A stretch of 64,000 nucleotides of DNA, taken from assembly GCF_009749405.1 (NCBI RefSeq), contig NZ_WBIQ01000005.1, positions 248,001 to 312,000 on the forward strand, in the 5' to 3' direction. The first letter of the stretch is position 1. Each line of letters starts with the position of its first letter. The position numbers and the translations under genes were made by a program. Below the pieces are notes generated by a model. It saw only the letters and a list, made by a program, of their open reading frames with translations, searched no databases and had not been told where the DNA came from. This DNA comes from Agromyces lapidis (lineage in GTDB: Bacteria > Actinomycetota > Actinomycetes > Actinomycetales > Microbacteriaceae). Positions 51,616-59,175 of the stretch are shown here, in pieces.

Positions 51616-53288
51616 CAGTTCGACTCCTCAGTGGTGACCGCGCCACGACGGGCGATCTCGGCGGCGGCTTCTCGGTATGACAGGGATCCGGTCGACGCGA
51701 AGTCGTAGCTGATCACGCTCTGCCCGTAGCTGGGAGCTTCGGAGACGCGCACCGACCGCGGGATGATCGTCTGCAGCGTCTGGACCGGGAAGTGATCACG
51801 CACCTCTTGCGCGACCTGCTGGGCGAGGTTGGTGCGGGAGTCGTACATCGTCAGCAGGATCGTGGAGAGGCGGAGCTCGGGGTTGAGGTGCTTCTCGATC
51901 AGTTCGATGTTGCTGAGCAACTGAGAGAGGCCTTCGAGCGCGTAGTACTCGCATTGAATCGGGATGAGCACCTCGCGCGCGGCGACGAATGCGTTGATCG
52001 TCAGCAGACCCAGCGACGGCGGGCAATCGATGAAGACGTAATCGTACGCACGCTCCATCGTTGCGAGATGGGTGTCGAGCGCGCGCCGGAGGCGCTGCTC
52101 GCGTGCCACCAGAGAGACGAGTTCGATCTCGGCGCCCGCAAGGTGAATAGTGGCCGGGACGCAGTCGAGTCGTTCGTGCTCGGTGGAGGGACGGATGACC
52201 TCTGCGAGGGCGAGATCGGCTACGAGTACTTCGTAGACGCTCTTCTGCTCGGACCGGTGGTCGACTCCGAGAGCCGTTGAGGCATTGCCCTGGGGGTCGA
52301 GGTCGATGACGAGCACCTTCGCGCCGGAACGCGCGAGTGCTGCCGCCAGATTCACGGCGGTGGTCGTCTTTCCGACGCCGCCCTTCTGGTTCGAGATCGT
52401 GAGCACTCGAGTGGCGGGCGGCAACGGCAACACCGATTCCTCGAGCGCGATACGCCGACGCGTTTCATCGGCAAGTTCGTAAGCCAGGGGAGTTCCTCCG
52501 TGATCGATCGACGTTTCACGTGAAACATCGGGGGCTGCGGACGGCTGGGCCTGTGCAGGCGCCGCCGTTTCCGTGGGGATCTCTTCCGGCGAAGCCGGAG
52601 AAAATTCTGCGGGCTGAACGGTTTCACTGACGTCGCCCGCGGTGCGGTCTGCAGGGACGGGTACGGCGCGCTCGGCGTCCACTGGCTCGGCTTCGTGCCA
52701 GGTCGAGCCCTCCATCGGTGCCGCCGGATGCATGGAGTACTCGGTCTGCGAGTCCTCGGAAGCCTGCGCCGCGCCGACGAGCGACTTCTCGTCTTCAGGC
52801 ACTGCTCGGGGACTCGTCGCTGTGGCAGGCGCCCCCGAGTCGACGTGCGGCTGCACCGCAACCGGCGCGGTCTGCAGTGCCGTGGCAGTGTCCACGGCGG
52901 CATCGCCGACGATCTCACGAATGAGGTCCTCGAGCAGGCGGTCGGCTCCGTGCGCGTGGTCGACGGCATGTGCCGTCGAGCCGCCGTCTTCCACCGGTTC
53001 GTCCGAGAGCGCCGCAGCAGTGGCGGCGTCCCAGTCGATACCGGGGGAGTACGCCTGCGCTTGCGGCCGGCTCTGCTCGCTCGGCTCGGAGCGCGGCACC
53101 GCAGGGCCCGATTCGGCGCCCGCATCTTCGAGGGGAGCGATCGGATTCGAGGTGGCTGGGACCGGGCTCTCGGGAGCAGGCGGGGGCGAAACGATTGAGG
53201 AGTCAGCTGGGCCGTTCGCGCCCGCAGCAGCGTCGTTCTGGTGGGGGCGTTTGCGATGAAACCATCCACGTCCCCCGCCAGGTGTCAT
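51615..53288 (-). CDS. parA: Chromosome-partitioning ATPase ParA with long N-terminal extension
   Basis: The C-terminal ParA/MinD-type ATPase (about residues 293-557) has deviant Walker A NQKGGVGKTTT (300-310), VLVIDLDPQGNASTALG and YVFIDCPPSLGLLTINAF. It uses ATP to segregate ParB-parS complexes. The first 290 or so residues are Pro/Ala/Glu-rich and probably disordered, far beyond the usual short N-terminus. A parS palindrome lies inside this part of the gene and is translated as VSRETS (255-260). The ATG at 53288 is the first plausible start; a shorter start cannot be excluded. Confidence 0.9.
   Translation of the reverse strand: MTPGGGRGWFHRKRPHQNDAAAGANGPADSSIVSPPPAPESPVPATSNPIAPLEDAGAESGPAVPRSEPSEQSRPQAQAYSPGIDWDAATAAALSDEPVEDGGSTAHAVDHAHGADRLLEDLIREIVGDAAVDTATALQTAPVAVQPHVDSGAPATATSPRAVPEDEKSLVGAAQASEDSQTEYSMHPAAPMEGSTWHEAEPVDAERAVPVPADRTAGDVSETVQPAEFSPASPEEIPTETAAPAQAQPSAAPDVSRETSIDHGGTPLAYELADETRRRIALEESVLPLPPATRVLTISNQKGGVGKTTTAVNLAAALARSGAKVLVIDLDPQGNASTALGVDHRSEQKSVYEVLVADLALAEVIRPSTEHERLDCVPATIHLAGAEIELVSLVAREQRLRRALDTHLATMERAYDYVFIDCPPSLGLLTINAFVAAREVLIPIQCEYYALEGLSQLLSNIELIEKHLNPELRLSTILLTMYDSRTNLAQQVAQEVRDHFPVQTLQTIIPRSVRVSEAPSYGQSVISYDFASTGSLSYREAAAEIARRGAVTTEESN
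52512..52527. promoter_or_regulatory. parS: parS site 1 (inside parA)
   Basis: CGTTTCACGTGAAACA contains the perfect 14-bp core GTTTCACGTGAAAC of the bacterial parS consensus TGTTTCACGTGAAACA. It lies within the coding region of the ParA extension. Confidence 0.93.
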
Positions 53289-53473
53289 GCCCTCTGCTCC
53301 AAACCGATGATGCGTCGCGGCCCCTCTTCGTAGGCCTGACCCGAGAGATAAGCCTAACCGCCCCGACTGACTTGCGGAGATCGAAAACCCCGCCAGTGAC
53401 GATGAGAATCGAGCAAACCATGCCGCGCCCGACGCTGACCCGCGCAGCTCGTGACGAAGAAGTGAGGCTGCAG

Positions 53474-53489
53474 TGTTTCACGTGAAACA
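53474..53489. promoter_or_regulatory. parS: parS site 2
   Basis: TGTTTCACGTGAAACA, a perfect 16-bp match to the consensus, in non-coding DNA 186 bp upstream of the parA start. Confidence 0.96.
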
Positions 53490-53720
53490 TCGTCGAGGGT
53501 GAGGTTTGGGGCCGCGTGGTGAAGGCACATCCTCGGCCCGAAACTGCCGGCGAACACCGAGCTGTGTGGCAGTGATCGCGGCTCTCGGCTCGTTGCCCAC
53601 CACTCACGACCGAAGCTCCCTCCGACATGAGGCGGTCACGCGGAACGGCTTCCAGATGCTCAGTGCTGCCGTGCTCTGGCCGGACGGTTCGACGGTTCAG
53701 CGACCGACCGCCATGGGGCG

Positions 53721-53736
53721 CGTTTCACGTGAAACA
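53721..53736. promoter_or_regulatory. parS: parS site 3
   Basis: CGTTTCACGTGAAACA, perfect 14-bp core, in non-coding DNA. Confidence 0.94.
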
Positions 53737-54264
53737 CTCGTGCCCGGGTGGGGCGGCTGGCCTATGCACCGGGGAACGAGTGATCTGCCCACCCGGGTCC
53801 GGCAGGCATCCGAACCCCCAACGGCCGCGTCGGCCGACGATCATGTCATCGCCGACTGCACCGCGTACTCCACCAACAGTGCCCTCGATCCACCATCTCC
53901 ATCGCCTGCCGTGTCCTCCGCGACGGAACGAGACACGCGACCGCGCCAAAGCCGGTAGGCGAGGCTGCCCCGCCCATACGTCCCCAGTTGCACAGCACCG
54001 TAGGCAGGCAGGCCAGCCGCTGACATCCGGCAGGCGTCCGCGTTCTCCCGTCTCTTCATTCGCCCGTCCTCTTGACGAAGCTCAGCCGCACTTCATGAGG
54101 TCAATCCGCCTCCCTGGAAGAGAGGCGACGCCACCGTGCCGCCCCGCGGCCCCGGACGCAGCCGCGCCGCTGCCCAGGCCCAGGCTCAGACCCGGCGCGG
54201 TCCGGGAGATACTGAGTCATCGCAGCCACCGCGTGCTCCGTGTCCCATGCGCCGCTCGCACCTC

Positions 54265-54280
54265 CGTTTCACGTGAAACG
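54265..54280. promoter_or_regulatory. parS: parS site 4
   Basis: CGTTTCACGTGAAACG, perfect 14-bp core, immediately before the transposase remnant. Confidence 0.93.
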
Positions 54281-54285
54281 TCTCG

Positions 54286-54582
54286 GTCGTCTTCGCGCAG
54301 CCCGACCGCGAGCACGTGCGTGCCCAGCTCGACGAGGTCGTCCGGATGCTCGAGCGCGCGCACCCGAAAGCAGCCGCGATGCTTGAGGACGCCCGGGCAG
54401 ATCTGCTTGCGTTCGCGTTGGTTCCGACTCGGCACTGGCGGCAGGTGAGGCCCGCGAACCCGCTCGAGTGAGTGAACTAGGAGATCAAGCTTCGCGACGA
54501 TGTCGCTGGAGTGTTTCCCAACCTTGCTGCCCTGCGCCGCATCGCTGGAGCAGTCCCACTGCCTGAACTGAATGCTGCCTAG
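54286..54582 (+). pseudogene. IS256-family transposase C-terminal remnant
   Basis: In one frame the strand encodes VFAQPDREHVRAQLDEVVRM, then a helix and LLAFALVPTRHWRQVRPANPL, then E, stop (TGA), VN, stop (TAG), EIKLRDDVAGVFPNLAALRR and IAGAV. This matches the conserved end of IS256-type transposases (HWRQIWSTNPLERVNKEIK, then R-x-x-VVGVFPN). The two stops replace the Arg and Lys of LERVNKEIK by point changes. The N-terminal part with most of the catalytic residues is missing and no inverted repeats were found, so the copy is dead. Its end overlaps the converging reductase-like gene by a few bases. Confidence 0.85.
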
Positions 54583-55022
54583 AGGAGGTCGATACGGAAG
54601 ACCGGAAACCCCGGGGCGATCTCCGCGATCTTCTCGTTCGGCGAGGTGGCATCGACGCCATCGAAGAAGCGGCCGACCTCCCAAGACCACGCCTTGAGGT
54701 ACGCCCTCAGGATGGGCGCCTTGTTCACGTCGGCGACCTCGACCGCGCGGAACGACGTCACACGTCCGCGCACCCGCAGCTCACCGCCACCGGCCACGCG
54801 AAGATTGCGCACCCACTGCGTCTGTCCACGCGGCGCGACAAGGTACAGGATGCCCTCAACACGCAGCGGGTTCACCGGAGTCGTGCGCCACTCACCGCTG
54901 GAGCGCCCACGCACGGCGAGTACGCGGCTCCCCGCGAGCGGAAGCCCGATATGGGTCAAGAAGCCGACGACGCTGTTGAACACCGCGTCCACCGCGGTGG
55001 GCCGCACAAACCGCTCGCTCAT
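54579..55022 (-). CDS. Nitroreductase/deazaflavin (F420)-dependent oxidoreductase-like small protein
   Basis: The 147-aa protein has the split beta-barrel pattern of the DUF385/Ddn-type family: VLAVRGRSSGEWRTTPVNPL, then YLVAPRGQTQWVRNLRVAGG and a late VFRIDL. These proteins bind F420 or flavin and reduce quinones or nitro compounds. The ATG at 55022 gives the usual length; the ribosome site is weak. It lies alone between the transposase remnant and two parS sites, suggesting it arrived with the inserted stretch. Confidence 0.75.
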   Translation of the reverse strand: MSERFVRPTAVDAVFNSVVGFLTHIGLPLAGSRVLAVRGRSSGEWRTTPVNPLRVEGILYLVAPRGQTQWVRNLRVAGGGELRVRGRVTSFRAVEVADVNKAPILRAYLKAWSWEVGRFFDGVDATSPNEKIAEIAPGFPVFRIDLL

Positions 55023-55265
55023 GCCCTCATTCTGCCGTCGACTCGCAGAGGAGCCACATTCGACACCAGGCACCGCGGTCCGAAGACAGGCGGATCTGAC
55101 GGCCATTCCGGATGCCGTCCTCAGATATGCCGAAACCGCACACGGCACGGCGTCGAGAGACTCCACCACCCAGCGGAACGCCACGAAGGTCCTCGGCCGG
55201 AGAGCTCGAACCACTCCCCACCCCAGAGAGACGCCCACCGGGGAGTACACCCACGCGAAATCTGA

Positions 55266-55281
55266 CGCTTCACGTGAAACA
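55266..55281. promoter_or_regulatory. parS: parS site 5 (one mismatch)
   Basis: The core GCTTCACGTGAAAC (55267-55280) differs from the consensus at one position (C for T). Weaker binding is expected. Confidence 0.75.
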
Positions 55282-55577
55282 CCGGAAGGAGCAAGCGTGG
55301 GTGGGGGGCGCTCGGCACGGGCCTGTCTCCATCCACTGCGCCGAGGGCGGCAGACTCCCGCCAACGCTGTACCGAGGCCGACGACGAGCTGGTTCGAGGT
55401 CCCCAACAGCTCACCGCCCATACCCGACCCGCAGCGAAGAACGACGCTCAGTTCGACCCGGCTGATGCCACCACTGCATGACAGCGATCGCCGTCGACGA
55501 GCGCTGACGAGCCCACCGCATTCAGACGGCCTGAGAGAAACCTCGACGACGACGCGAACGCAGGCAGATCAACGCGC

Positions 55578-55593
55578 CGTTTCACGTGAAACA
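55578..55593. promoter_or_regulatory. parS: parS site 6
   Basis: CGTTTCACGTGAAACA, perfect core, 57 bp beyond the rsmG stop codon. Confidence 0.94.
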
Positions 55594-55649
55594 TCGGTGG
55601 GAGGCAGGCAACCCCGGCGCGCATCAGCGGGCGCCCGCGGGCTCTCCGC

Positions 55650-56285
55650 TCAGTCGACCTTCGCGCGGAAGACCCGGGTCACCTCGGAGTCGGGAACGAT
55701 TCCCTCACCGAGCACGAGGACCTCGACGTCGCTCAGCTTGTACTTGCGAATGACCTTCTCGGCCGAGCCGATCTCGCCGTCGACACCGGCGCCCTTCATG
55801 AGCACGAGTTCGCCACCGGCGCGCAGCAGGGGAGCGGTCACCGGGATCAGCGTGCGCAGCGCGCTCACGGCTCGCGCGGTCACCTGGTCGAGCGAATCAC
55901 CGAGCTTCGAGTCTTCGGCGCGCGCGCGAACCACCGTGACATTCGTGAGTCCGAGCTCCTCGGCCTGACGCTCGAGCCATGCGACTCGGCGCTCCATCGG
56001 CTCGATCAGCGTGAACTCGACATCGGGCCGCATGATCGCGAGCACGAGCCCAGGCAGGCCCGCTCCGGAGCCGACGTCACCGACACGCCCTGGGCGAAGG
56101 AGCGGGGCGACGAGCGCGCTGTTCAGCACGTGCCGCGTCCACAGCCTCGGGAGTTCGAGCGGACCGATGAGCCCGAGTTCTTCGCCGTGCCGCGCAAGCG
56201 CCGTGGTGAAGGCGCGCCCCTGTTCGAGGTGCGGGCCGAAGAGCTCCGCGGCCGCTGCGGGTTCGGGCTCGAGTCCGTCGATCAT
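55650..56285 (-). CDS. rsmG: 16S rRNA (guanine527-N7)-methyltransferase RsmG
   Basis: RsmG (GidB, 211 aa) methylates G527 of 16S rRNA with SAM; loss gives low-level streptomycin resistance. The SAM motif GDVGSGAGLPGLVLAIMRPD and the ELPRLWTRHVLNSALVAPLL segment are diagnostic. The ATG at 56285 follows the khpB stop by 16 bp. Part of the rpmH-rnpA-yidD-yidC-khpB-rsmG series. Confidence 0.95.
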   Translation of the reverse strand: MIDGLEPEPAAAAELFGPHLEQGRAFTTALARHGEELGLIGPLELPRLWTRHVLNSALVAPLLRPGRVGDVGSGAGLPGLVLAIMRPDVEFTLIEPMERRVAWLERQAEELGLTNVTVVRARAEDSKLGDSLDQVTARAVSALRTLIPVTAPLLRAGGELVLMKGAGVDGEIGSAEKVIRKYKLSDVEVLVLGEGIVPDSEVTRVFRAKVD

Positions 56286-56301
56286 CGTTCCGTGCGAGAG
56301 G

Positions 56302-56799
56302 TCAGGCGCCGCGGGTGATGACGGTGTGACGGTCGGAACCCTCGCCGCGCGACTCCGAGTGGAAACCGTGCTCGGCGACGAGGTCGTGCACGAGCTTGCG
56401 CTCGTACGACGACATCGGGGGCAGCGAGGCTTCAGCGGCACCGGCCTCGATGCGCTCGACTGCGCGGGTCACGAGAGAGGCGAGTTCATCGCGACGCGCG
56501 TCGCGCGAGCCGCCGATGTCGAGGATCAGGCGGGAGAACGCGCCGGTCTTCGTCTGCACGGCGAGGCGAGTGAGCTCCTGCAGCGCGCTGACGGTGTCGG
56601 GCTTCGACAGGAGGTTCAGGTTCGCACCGGCGCCGGCGTTCACCGAGATGTAGGCCCGGCCGTTGCGCGCGTCGATGTCGATGTCGCCGTCGAGATCGGT
56701 GATGTCGAGGAGCTCTTCGATGTAGTCGGCGGCGATGTCGCCCTCTTCTTCGAGCTGCGAGGTCGAACGTTCGGCTGCGTCGTGCTGCACGTCGGTCAT
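56302..56799 (-). CDS. khpB: KhpB/Jag-family RNA-binding protein (KH and R3H domains)
   Basis: The 165-aa protein has a KH-like domain (about 25-90; AYISVNAGAGANLNLLSKPD) and a C-terminal R3H domain with LPPMSSYERKLVHDLVAEHG. It lacks the N-terminal Jag domain present in Firmicutes. It binds RNA and is linked to cell-envelope growth control in other bacteria. Only 2 bp separate it from yidC. Confidence 0.9.
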   Translation of the reverse strand: MTDVQHDAAERSTSQLEEEGDIAADYIEELLDITDLDGDIDIDARNGRAYISVNAGAGANLNLLSKPDTVSALQELTRLAVQTKTGAFSRLILDIGGSRDARRDELASLVTRAVERIEAGAAEASLPPMSSYERKLVHDLVAEHGFHSESRGEGSDRHTVITRGA

Positions 56800-56801
56800 G
56801 T

Positions 56802-57770
56802 CTACTTTCCCTGCTTCTTGGCGCGCGACTTGCCCATCGGCTGCTGGCGCTGAGTCTTCTTGGCCTCTTCGACGACGGTCGTCGTGCCCTCCGCCTTGTC
56901 TTCGACGACGAGCTTGCCCTTCTTCGCGAGGCGCGCCTCACGGGCCTTCGCGGCGTCACTGCCCGGCGTCGGCATGTTGCGGATGACCACGAACTGCTGG
57001 CCCATCGTCCAGAAGTTCGAGACGAGCCAGTAGAACATGACGCCGAGCGGGAAGGCGACACCCGAGAACGCGAAGACGAGGGGGAGCAGGTACAGCAGGA
57101 TGCGCTGCTGACGGAACATCGGGCTCGCCTTGGTCTCGGGCGACATGTTCTTCGAGACGATCTGGAGCTGCGTGATGAACTGCGAGGCGGTCATCAGAAC
57201 GATCATCGTGAGCGCGATGAGCATCACGTTGAGGCTGAAGACATCGCCGGCGACCATGAGGTTCCACTCGCCGATGAACGTCGCCTTCAGCGGGGCACCG
57301 AGGAACTCGGCGTTCGCGAACGAGTTCGCGAGCTCCTGCGTGAACACGCCCACGCCGGCCTTGTCGTGCTGCGCGTCGTTGAGCACCGAGAAGAGGCCGA
57401 AGAAGATCGGCATCTGCAGCAACAGGGGGAGGCACGAGGAGAGCGGGTTGGTGCCCGTCTTCTTGTAGAGCTCCATCGTCTCGCGCGACATGGCCTCGCG
57501 CGAGTACTGGTCCTTCTTGCCCTTGTACTTGTCCTGGATCTTCTTGAGCTGCGGCGCAACCTCGAGCATGCGGCGCTGGCTCTTGATCTGCCGGACGAAG
57601 ATCGGGATGAGCGCGGCACGAACGACGATCACCAGGCCGACGATCGAGAGGACCCAGGTGACACCCCCGTCGGGATCCATGCCGATGAAGGTCCACAGCG
57701 AGTGGAACGCGACGAGGATCAGCTCGATGACCCACTTGATGGGCCAGAGAATCAGGCTGATGATGTCCAT
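56802..57770 (-). CDS. yidC: Membrane protein insertase YidC
   Basis: YidC (322 aa) inserts and folds inner-membrane proteins. It has about five hydrophobic segments, the inner conserved Arg in RAALIPIFVRQIKSQRRMLE, and PLSSCLPLLLQMPIFFGLFS and LGVMFYWLVSNFWTMGQQFV near the end. The C-terminal tail is Lys-rich, helping ribosome contact. No Cys lipobox is present. The yidD gene lies 9 bp upstream. Confidence 0.95.
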   Translation of the reverse strand: MDIISLILWPIKWVIELILVAFHSLWTFIGMDPDGGVTWVLSIVGLVIVVRAALIPIFVRQIKSQRRMLEVAPQLKKIQDKYKGKKDQYSREAMSRETMELYKKTGTNPLSSCLPLLLQMPIFFGLFSVLNDAQHDKAGVGVFTQELANSFANAEFLGAPLKATFIGEWNLMVAGDVFSLNVMLIALTMIVLMTASQFITQLQIVSKNMSPETKASPMFRQQRILLYLLPLVFAFSGVAFPLGVMFYWLVSNFWTMGQQFVVIRNMPTPGSDAAKAREARLAKKGKLVVEDKAEGTTTVVEEAKKTQRQQPMGKSRAKKQGK

Positions 57771-57779
57771 TTGGCGGTG

Positions 57780-58232
57780 TCAGTCCTTCCGGGACATGGT
57801 GGGGGAGGCGGTGACGATCGCCGCATCGTTGCGGGTCGAAGACTGAACCGGGGCGAGACCGGCGGATGCCACGTGGTGCGCGTGATCATGGACGTGCGCG
57901 TGCGGCGCCGGCGCCGAGGCATCCGTGTGCCCGGAACCCGCCGGCACGACCCAGCCGAAGGGGGTGACGCGATAGCGATCGTGGCGCGCAGCTCGCACGT
58001 CGTCGACGCCGCCGGGCGACCAGGGGTTGCAGCGGAGGATCCTCCACGCCGTGAGGGCCGAGCCCACGAGAAGCCCGCGCTGCTGCACGGAGCCGAGTCC
58101 GTAGGCCGAGCACGAGGGGTAGTAGCGACAGACGTCGCCGTACAGGGGGGAGATCAACGCGCGGTAGCCGCGGATCAGCAGAACCCCGGCGTTCCGGGGA
58201 ATGAGCGCGACGAAGAGCAGAGCATCACGCAT
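57780..58232 (-). CDS. yidD: Membrane protein insertion efficiency factor YidD with His-rich tail
   Basis: The first 85 or so residues are classic YidD: IRGYRALISPLYGDVCRYYP, SCSAYGLGSVQ and RCNPWSPGGVDD. The remaining part, unusual for the family, has APHAHVHDHAHHVASAG, a His-rich stretch that could bind metal. It overlaps none of its neighbours: rnpA ends 1 bp before its ATG. Confidence 0.92.
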   Translation of the reverse strand: MRDALLFVALIPRNAGVLLIRGYRALISPLYGDVCRYYPSCSAYGLGSVQQRGLLVGSALTAWRILRCNPWSPGGVDDVRAARHDRYRVTPFGWVVPAGSGHTDASAPAPHAHVHDHAHHVASAGLAPVQSSTRNDAAIVTASPTMSRKD

Positions 58233-58233
58233 G

Positions 58234-58590
58234 TCATCCGCCCTTCACCCGGTCTTGGACGCGGCGGTCCGAAACGGCGCCGATCACATCGGAACGGAGC
58301 GCCGTCCAGTCGGCGGCGGCCGCTGACGGCAATGCTCGCACGACGATGTCGACTCCGTTGAACCCGTCGCCGAGCACCTCGTGGCACACGGCCTTGAGCC
58401 GGCGACGGACGAGGTTGCGGCGAACGGCACCGCCGACCTTCTTCGAGACGATGAAGCCGAAGCGCGCGTCGGTGCCCGACTCCCGTGAGCGCACGTAGCT
58501 CACGGTGTGGGCACCGGCGACCTTCGCACCACGGCGCACGATGACTCGATAGTCGTCGGCGTTCGTGATGCGATTGGCTTTGGCGAGCAC
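58234..58590 (-). CDS. rnpA: Ribonuclease P protein component
   Basis: RnpA (118 aa) is the protein subunit that helps RNase P RNA cleave tRNA 5' leaders. The RNR-type motif in GAVRRNLVRRRLKAVCHEVL is diagnostic. The GTG at 58590 gives VLAKANRITNADDYRVIVRR, the normal N-terminus. It starts 7 bp after the rpmH stop. Confidence 0.93.
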   Translation of the reverse strand: MLAKANRITNADDYRVIVRRGAKVAGAHTVSYVRSRESGTDARFGFIVSKKVGGAVRRNLVRRRLKAVCHEVLGDGFNGVDIVVRALPSAAAADWTALRSDVIGAVSDRRVQDRVKGG

Positions 58591-58597
58591 CGAGAAG

Positions 58598-58735
58598 TTA
58601 CGCGGAGAGTTCGGTGCGGCCCTTGGCGCGACGTGCCGACAGGATGGCACGGCCCGCGCGGGTGCGCATGCGAAGGCGGAAGCCGTGCTTCTTGGCACGA
58701 CGACGGTTGTTCGGCTGGAACGTACGCTTGCTCAT
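58598..58735 (-). CDS. rpmH: Ribosomal protein bL34
   Basis: This 45-codon gene starts ATG at 58735 and encodes [20 protein letters not shown], then [20 protein letters not shown] and TELSA. It is an unmistakable L34, found beside dnaA in almost all bacteria. Confidence 0.97.
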   Translation of the reverse strand: MSKRTFQPNNRRRAKKHGFRLRMRTRAGRAILSARRAKGRTELSA

Positions 58736-59175
58736 TCTTCTTCTCCGGCTGGTCGAATCTCCTCGCCGGGAGATGGCTGCGACAGGTGCTGCAGCTCGGC
58801 GGCGGGAAAACTGGGTGCCCGAAAGGGCTGGGTCAACTGATTAAAACTACGGCCTCGCACGCGAACGGTCAAACCGAGACGCCGAGATCGAGGTGCAGTG
58901 CGAACCCGACAGTATCCCGTGAACCTCGACATCACCTGTGGAACGACACGCCGAGGCCATCGAATCCTCGAATCGGCATTTGTCGGCGGGGCCTTCCTCG
59001 GATAGCGTTTGACACCAGTTATCCCCAGCTTCGTGCGCGGAAACACGGGCAAGTCCCCGAATCTCCCCACAGGGGGTGGATAACACTGTGAACACTCGCC
59101 TCGCGCCGCTTGCTTTCGTCGATGGGGGATCGATGAGCGGCGCACGAGACCACCAGAGCCTGATTGCGGGGAACG
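58736..59175. promoter_or_regulatory. Divergent rpmH/dnaA promoter region with DnaA-box-like sites
   Basis: No gene is present in these 440 bp. TTATCCCCA (59019-59027) and TTATCCACC (minus strand, 59075-59083) each differ from the DnaA box TTATCCACA by one base. TTGACA at 59009-59014 is a candidate -35, though no matching -10 is convincing. DnaA autoregulation is likely, as in other bacteria. Confidence 0.6.

Larger units (their letters stand above)
53289..54285. other. About 1 kb without a recognisable gene between parA and the transposase remnant
   Basis: I find no protein family on either strand, although several GC-driven open frames exist. Three parS sites lie here (53474, 53721, 54265). 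The parA promoter must lie near 53300-53400. Normally rsmG, parA and parB are nearly contiguous, so this may be inserted and decayed sequence. Confidence 0.6.
55023..55649. other. Gene-free spacer upstream of the reductase-like gene, with two parS sites
   Basis: These 627 bp between the reductase-like gene and the rsmG stop hold no recognisable protein. They contain parS-like sites at 55266 and 55578. Confidence 0.6.

Noticed and set aside
53627-54448. A 273-codon plus-strand frame between parA and the reductase-like gene
   Set aside because: Composition is Arg/Pro/Ser-rich without a family match. It runs through two parS sites and the transposase remnant in a different frame.
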